Made by a program: the position numbers and the translations under genes. From Vibrio mexicanus (GTDB lineage Bacteria > Pseudomonadota > Gammaproteobacteria > Enterobacterales > Vibrionaceae), in the NCBI RefSeq assembly GCF_001012815.1, contig NZ_JYJP01000015.1, positions 62,001 through 126,000 of the forward strand: DNA of 64,000 nucleotides. Direction: 5' to 3'. Shown here one piece after another: positions 61,472-64,000 of this stretch (position 1 is its first letter; every line of letters begins with the position of its first letter). Under the pieces are notes generated by a model. It was given only the letters and a program-made list of their open reading frames with translations, was not told where the DNA came from and ran no database searches.

Positions 61472-62872
61472 ATGACTCAACGCCCAACTGAACAACAATT
61501 TCGCGTAGAAAAAGACAGTATGGGAGAGATGAAAGTCCCCCTTAATGCGCTTTACCAAGCGCAAACACAGCGAGCTGTCGACAACTTTCACTTCAGCAAA
61601 CATGTCATGCCGCAGGGCTTTATTCAAGCATTGGCCTACATTAAGCAAACTGCGGCGATGACCAATGCGCAGTTAGGATTACTTGAAGGCGATATTGCTC
61701 AAGCGATCAGCGATGCCGCGCAAAGCATCATTGACGGTGAGCACTTAGAACACTTTCCTGTCGACGTATTCCAAACCGGCTCGGGTACCAGCTCGAATAT
61801 GAATGCCAATGAGGTGATAGCAACGTTAGCCTCGGAGCTGTTGGGTGATGATGTTAGCCCGAACGACCACGTGAATATGGGGCAAAGCAGTAACGATGTG
61901 GTGCCGACCGCTATTCAAGTGAGTACCGTTTTAGCGATTGAGTTGCAGCTTAGTCCTGCGTTAAATCATTTAAAGTCAACGCTTGAGGCAAAACGCCAAG
62001 AGGTGGGTCAGGTTGTGAAAACGGGCAGAACGCACCTCATGGATGCCATGCCTATTACCTTCGATCAAGAGTTAGGTGGATGGCAATACCAAATTGAGCA
62101 AGCTCAAAAGGGGATTGAGAGTGCACTAGAAAACGTTAAAGCGTTAGCACAAGGCGGTACAGCCGTGGGTACTGGTATCAACGCCGATCCAAGATTTGCG
62201 GCTAAGTTTGCGGATAACGTCGCGCAAACAACGAGAACCGATTTTAGTGCGAGTGACAATTTCTTCTATAACCTAAGCAGCCAAGATGCGATTGTCGCAC
62301 TTTCTGGCCAGTTAAAAACGGCGGCCGTGGCCACCATGAAAATTGCCAACGATCTGCGTTGGATGAACTCAGGCCCGCTGGCAGGGTTAGGTGAGATTGA
62401 ACTTCAAGGGCTGCAACCAGGTTCGTCAATCATGCCGGGCAAAGTAAACCCAGTGATTCCAGAAGCGGCTGCGATGGCTTCGGCGCAAGTGATAGGTAAT
62501 GATGCCACTATCACCATTGCTGGACAGTCGGGTAACTTCCAGTTGAATGTGATGTTGCCTGTGATTGCGCACAACATTTTGGAGAGCATTGAACTGCTGG
62601 CTAACAGTGCAACGGCTTTGGCCGACAAAGCTATTGCCACGTTTAATGTGCGCGAAGATAACCTAGAAGTGGCACTAGTCAAGAACCCGATTCTTGTGAC
62701 GGCGTTGAACCCAGTAATTGGTTACCTAAAAGCGGCCGATATTGCAAAGAAAGCGTATAAAGAAGGCGAAGCTATTATTGATGTGGCAGAGCGTGAAACA
62801 GATCTAGACCGCGCAACGTTAGAGCGTTTGTTGAACCCAAGTAAGTTAACTCAAGGCGGTGTTGCGGAGTAG
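61472..62872 (+). CDS. fumC: Class II fumarate hydratase
   Basis: 466 residues, iron-independent fumarase of the TCA cycle. Signature GSSIMPGKVNPVIPEA (catalytic Ser loop), TGSGTSSNMNANEV and GRTHLMDAMPI are all present. AAGGAA precedes ATG 61472. With the Fur box upstream it fits the known switch in which iron-starved cells replace Fe-S fumarase by FumC. Confidence 0.97.
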   Translation: MTQRPTEQQFRVEKDSMGEMKVPLNALYQAQTQRAVDNFHFSKHVMPQGFIQALAYIKQTAAMTNAQLGLLEGDIAQAISDAAQSIIDGEHLEHFPVDVFQTGSGTSSNMNANEVIATLASELLGDDVSPNDHVNMGQSSNDVVPTAIQVSTVLAIELQLSPALNHLKSTLEAKRQEVGQVVKTGRTHLMDAMPITFDQELGGWQYQIEQAQKGIESALENVKALAQGGTAVGTGINADPRFAAKFADNVAQTTRTDFSASDNFFYNLSSQDAIVALSGQLKTAAVATMKIANDLRWMNSGPLAGLGEIELQGLQPGSSIMPGKVNPVIPEAAAMASAQVIGNDATITIAGQSGNFQLNVMLPVIAHNILESIELLANSATALADKAIATFNVREDNLEVALVKNPILVTALNPVIGYLKAADIAKKAYKEGEAIIDVAERETDLDRATLERLLNPSKLTQGGVAE

Positions 62873-62933
62873 AAGACGCTTACGAATACGAGTTGATACA
62901 GAAAGCACACATCCTTGTGTTGTGTGCTCTGGT

Positions 62934-63086
62934 TTAAATCCAAGCCAGAGACAATAGCAAGAATGGTAAGGCAATCGCCGAAGCCATTTTTGCCAACGCC
63001 TTAAACTCTCTCAGCAACACTTCACGCTTTGGAGAAACGCTAGGTTGTGAGTGGGTGAATGACGTCGCAACTTGTGCACTGTTCAT
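62934..63086 (-). CDS. Small single-TM protein, 50 aa
   Basis: Starts at ATG 63086 with GAGG eight bases upstream; stops at TAA 62934. N-terminal 30 residues are polar (SFTHSQPSVSPKREVLLREF), the C terminus is one hydrophobic helix (MASAIALPFLLLSLAWI), as in small inner-membrane proteins. Convergent with fumC. An inverted repeat (AGCACAC/GTGTGCT) between the two stops may help terminate. Not recognised. Confidence 0.6.
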   Translation of the reverse strand: MNSAQVATSFTHSQPSVSPKREVLLREFKALAKMASAIALPFLLLSLAWI

Positions 63087-63243
63087 AAGTCCTCAAACAA
63101 GTGAGATGTGAAAGGAGCGGCAATTCTATAGATAGGTTATGAACACTGCAACCGATATCCAGTATCCTTCCTAAGTTAGTAATTCAGATGATTTATTGGC
63201 ATAAGCCCTAAATGAATACCTGACCCGTAAGAGTTTGCAGAAT

Positions 63244-63843
63244 ATGGAAGAGAATCAAACGCATTTGGCGTGATTATTATGAGAAGGCGCTGTCCCGCCC
63301 ACACCTGAAACGCACAGAATTCGCGGTTAATCTGAATGAATCTAACTGCAAGGTTGCGGTTGATTGCGGATGTGGCACAGGCAGCGACATCGCTTATTTA
63401 GCGAGTCAAGGTTATCAAGTTCATGGCTATGATATTAACCCAGATTCGACATCCATCTGTCGAGACCGTTTTGGCGGCGAATCCCTGATTGAAATCTACG
63501 ATGCCAGTTTTGAGTGTTTTGATTACCCGAAGGCAGGCGTCATAATCGCGAACTCAAGTTTGTTCTTTGCTGATCTAGACATGTTTGAGCATACGTGGGC
63601 GGCGCTCAAAAACTCAATAGAGGTGGGGGCGTGTTTGCCGGCGACTTTATGGGATATGAAGATAGCTGGGCCAATCAGTACCGCAGCCCGACAACCCCTT
63701 TATCAAGTGCAGAAGTCAATGACCTATTTGAAGGGTTTGAGATTATTAGATTCCATGAACGCGATGAGAAAGCCAAAACGGCATTAGGAAAAATGAAGCA
63801 TTGGCATACCTATTCGATAGTGGCGATCAAGAGAGCGAGTTGA
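63244..63843 (+). CDS. Class I SAM-dependent methyltransferase, two frameshifts
   Basis: About 199 residues. After MEENQTHWRDYYEKALSR, motif I is VAVDCGCGTGSDIAYLA and motif II VHGYDINPDS, then ANSSLFFAD and, at the end, GVFAGDFMGYEDSWAN and KHWHTYSIVAIKR. One T is probably extra in the run near 63264-63266 and one G missing from the run at 63625-63629. Substrate unknown. Start ATG 63244 has a weak ribosome site. Confidence 0.75.
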
Positions 63844-63915
63844 ACTTGACCGTGTGTCTCGCTCTGTCACTGAACCGCGTGTTCATAGAATTGCTTATTT
63901 ACTGAGTTGCTTGGT

Positions 63916-64000
63916 TTATAAAAAAGCTTGGTAAATCACGACTAGACCTAATACGAATCCAAAAATGTAAGTTCCTAATGCGCCGACAAAACGAAGCTTG
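63916..64000 (-). CDS. C-terminal end of a membrane protein, cut by the right edge
   Basis: Minus-strand frame entering from the right edge and ending at TAA 63916; 27 residues (FVGALGTYIFGFVLGLVV then IYQAFL), a single hydrophobic helix rich in Gly. No family can be named from this. Confidence 0.45.
   Translation of the reverse strand, partial: KLRFVGALGTYIFGFVLGLVVIYQAFL

Overview
The window reads as chromosome I of a Vibrio that is not V. cholerae. From about 7 to 51.5 kb the gene order matches, as I remember it, the V. cholerae run VC1200 to VC1234: a secreted GlyGly-CTERM trypsin, DUF3581, hut genes, EfpL/dsDNA-mimic pair, polB, varA-uvrC, pgsA, pheST, ihfA, relV, tpm, purT, cdd, lrgAB-like pair, sbcB. 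Protein sequences are vibrio-like throughout.

Layout. 0-6.5 kb: a small CxxC protein, a membrane-anchored J-domain/Sel1 protein, DUF2786 and DUF3334 proteins, and the large flavo-iron-sulfur oxidoreductase YdiJ. 6.5-9.6 kb: a membrane methyltransferase, a VesB-type protease and DUF3581. 9.7-16.4 kb: histidine utilisation (hutC, hutI, hutG, hutU, hutH on the minus strand), which takes histidine to glutamate and is controlled by HutC, with HutC-like palindromes ahead of hutI and hutC. 16.4-29.7 kb: translation, repair and c-di-GMP genes, then a tRNA cluster (Cys, Gly, Leu, Gly) followed by two decayed tRNA-Gly copies. 29.7-35.3 kb: a TetR regulator with an RND/MMPL transporter, a LolA-like periplasmic protein and an outer-membrane beta-barrel; four copies of a 13-bp palindrome mark the probable TetR operators. 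36-51.5 kb: housekeeping genes plus a dicarboxylate-type transporter with a linked two-component pair.

51.5-59.5 kb is the accessory part and the most interesting one. On the minus strand lie a LamG-like protein, three tandem paralogues resembling the C-terminal domains of the cyanobactin protease PatG, and an AAA+ ATPase of the type seen with extracellular contractile injection systems. Divergent from them are a short DUF4157 (eCIS core domain) HELGH protein and an AT-rich gene for a probable papain-fold cysteine protease whose N terminus carries the DNRP...QRK leader typical of eCIS-associated cargo. No sheath, tube or baseplate gene is present, so this looks like a compact, undescribed system borrowing eCIS parts. 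A chromosomal Qnr pentapeptide protein follows, then a Fur-boxed small gene with fumC.

Sequence quality. At least 17 conserved genes, including pheT and pgsA, are broken by about 23 one-base shifts, some 20 of which read as a single missing base. These are most simply base-calling or assembly errors, so I annotate such genes as one CDS over the full span and give the place of each shift.
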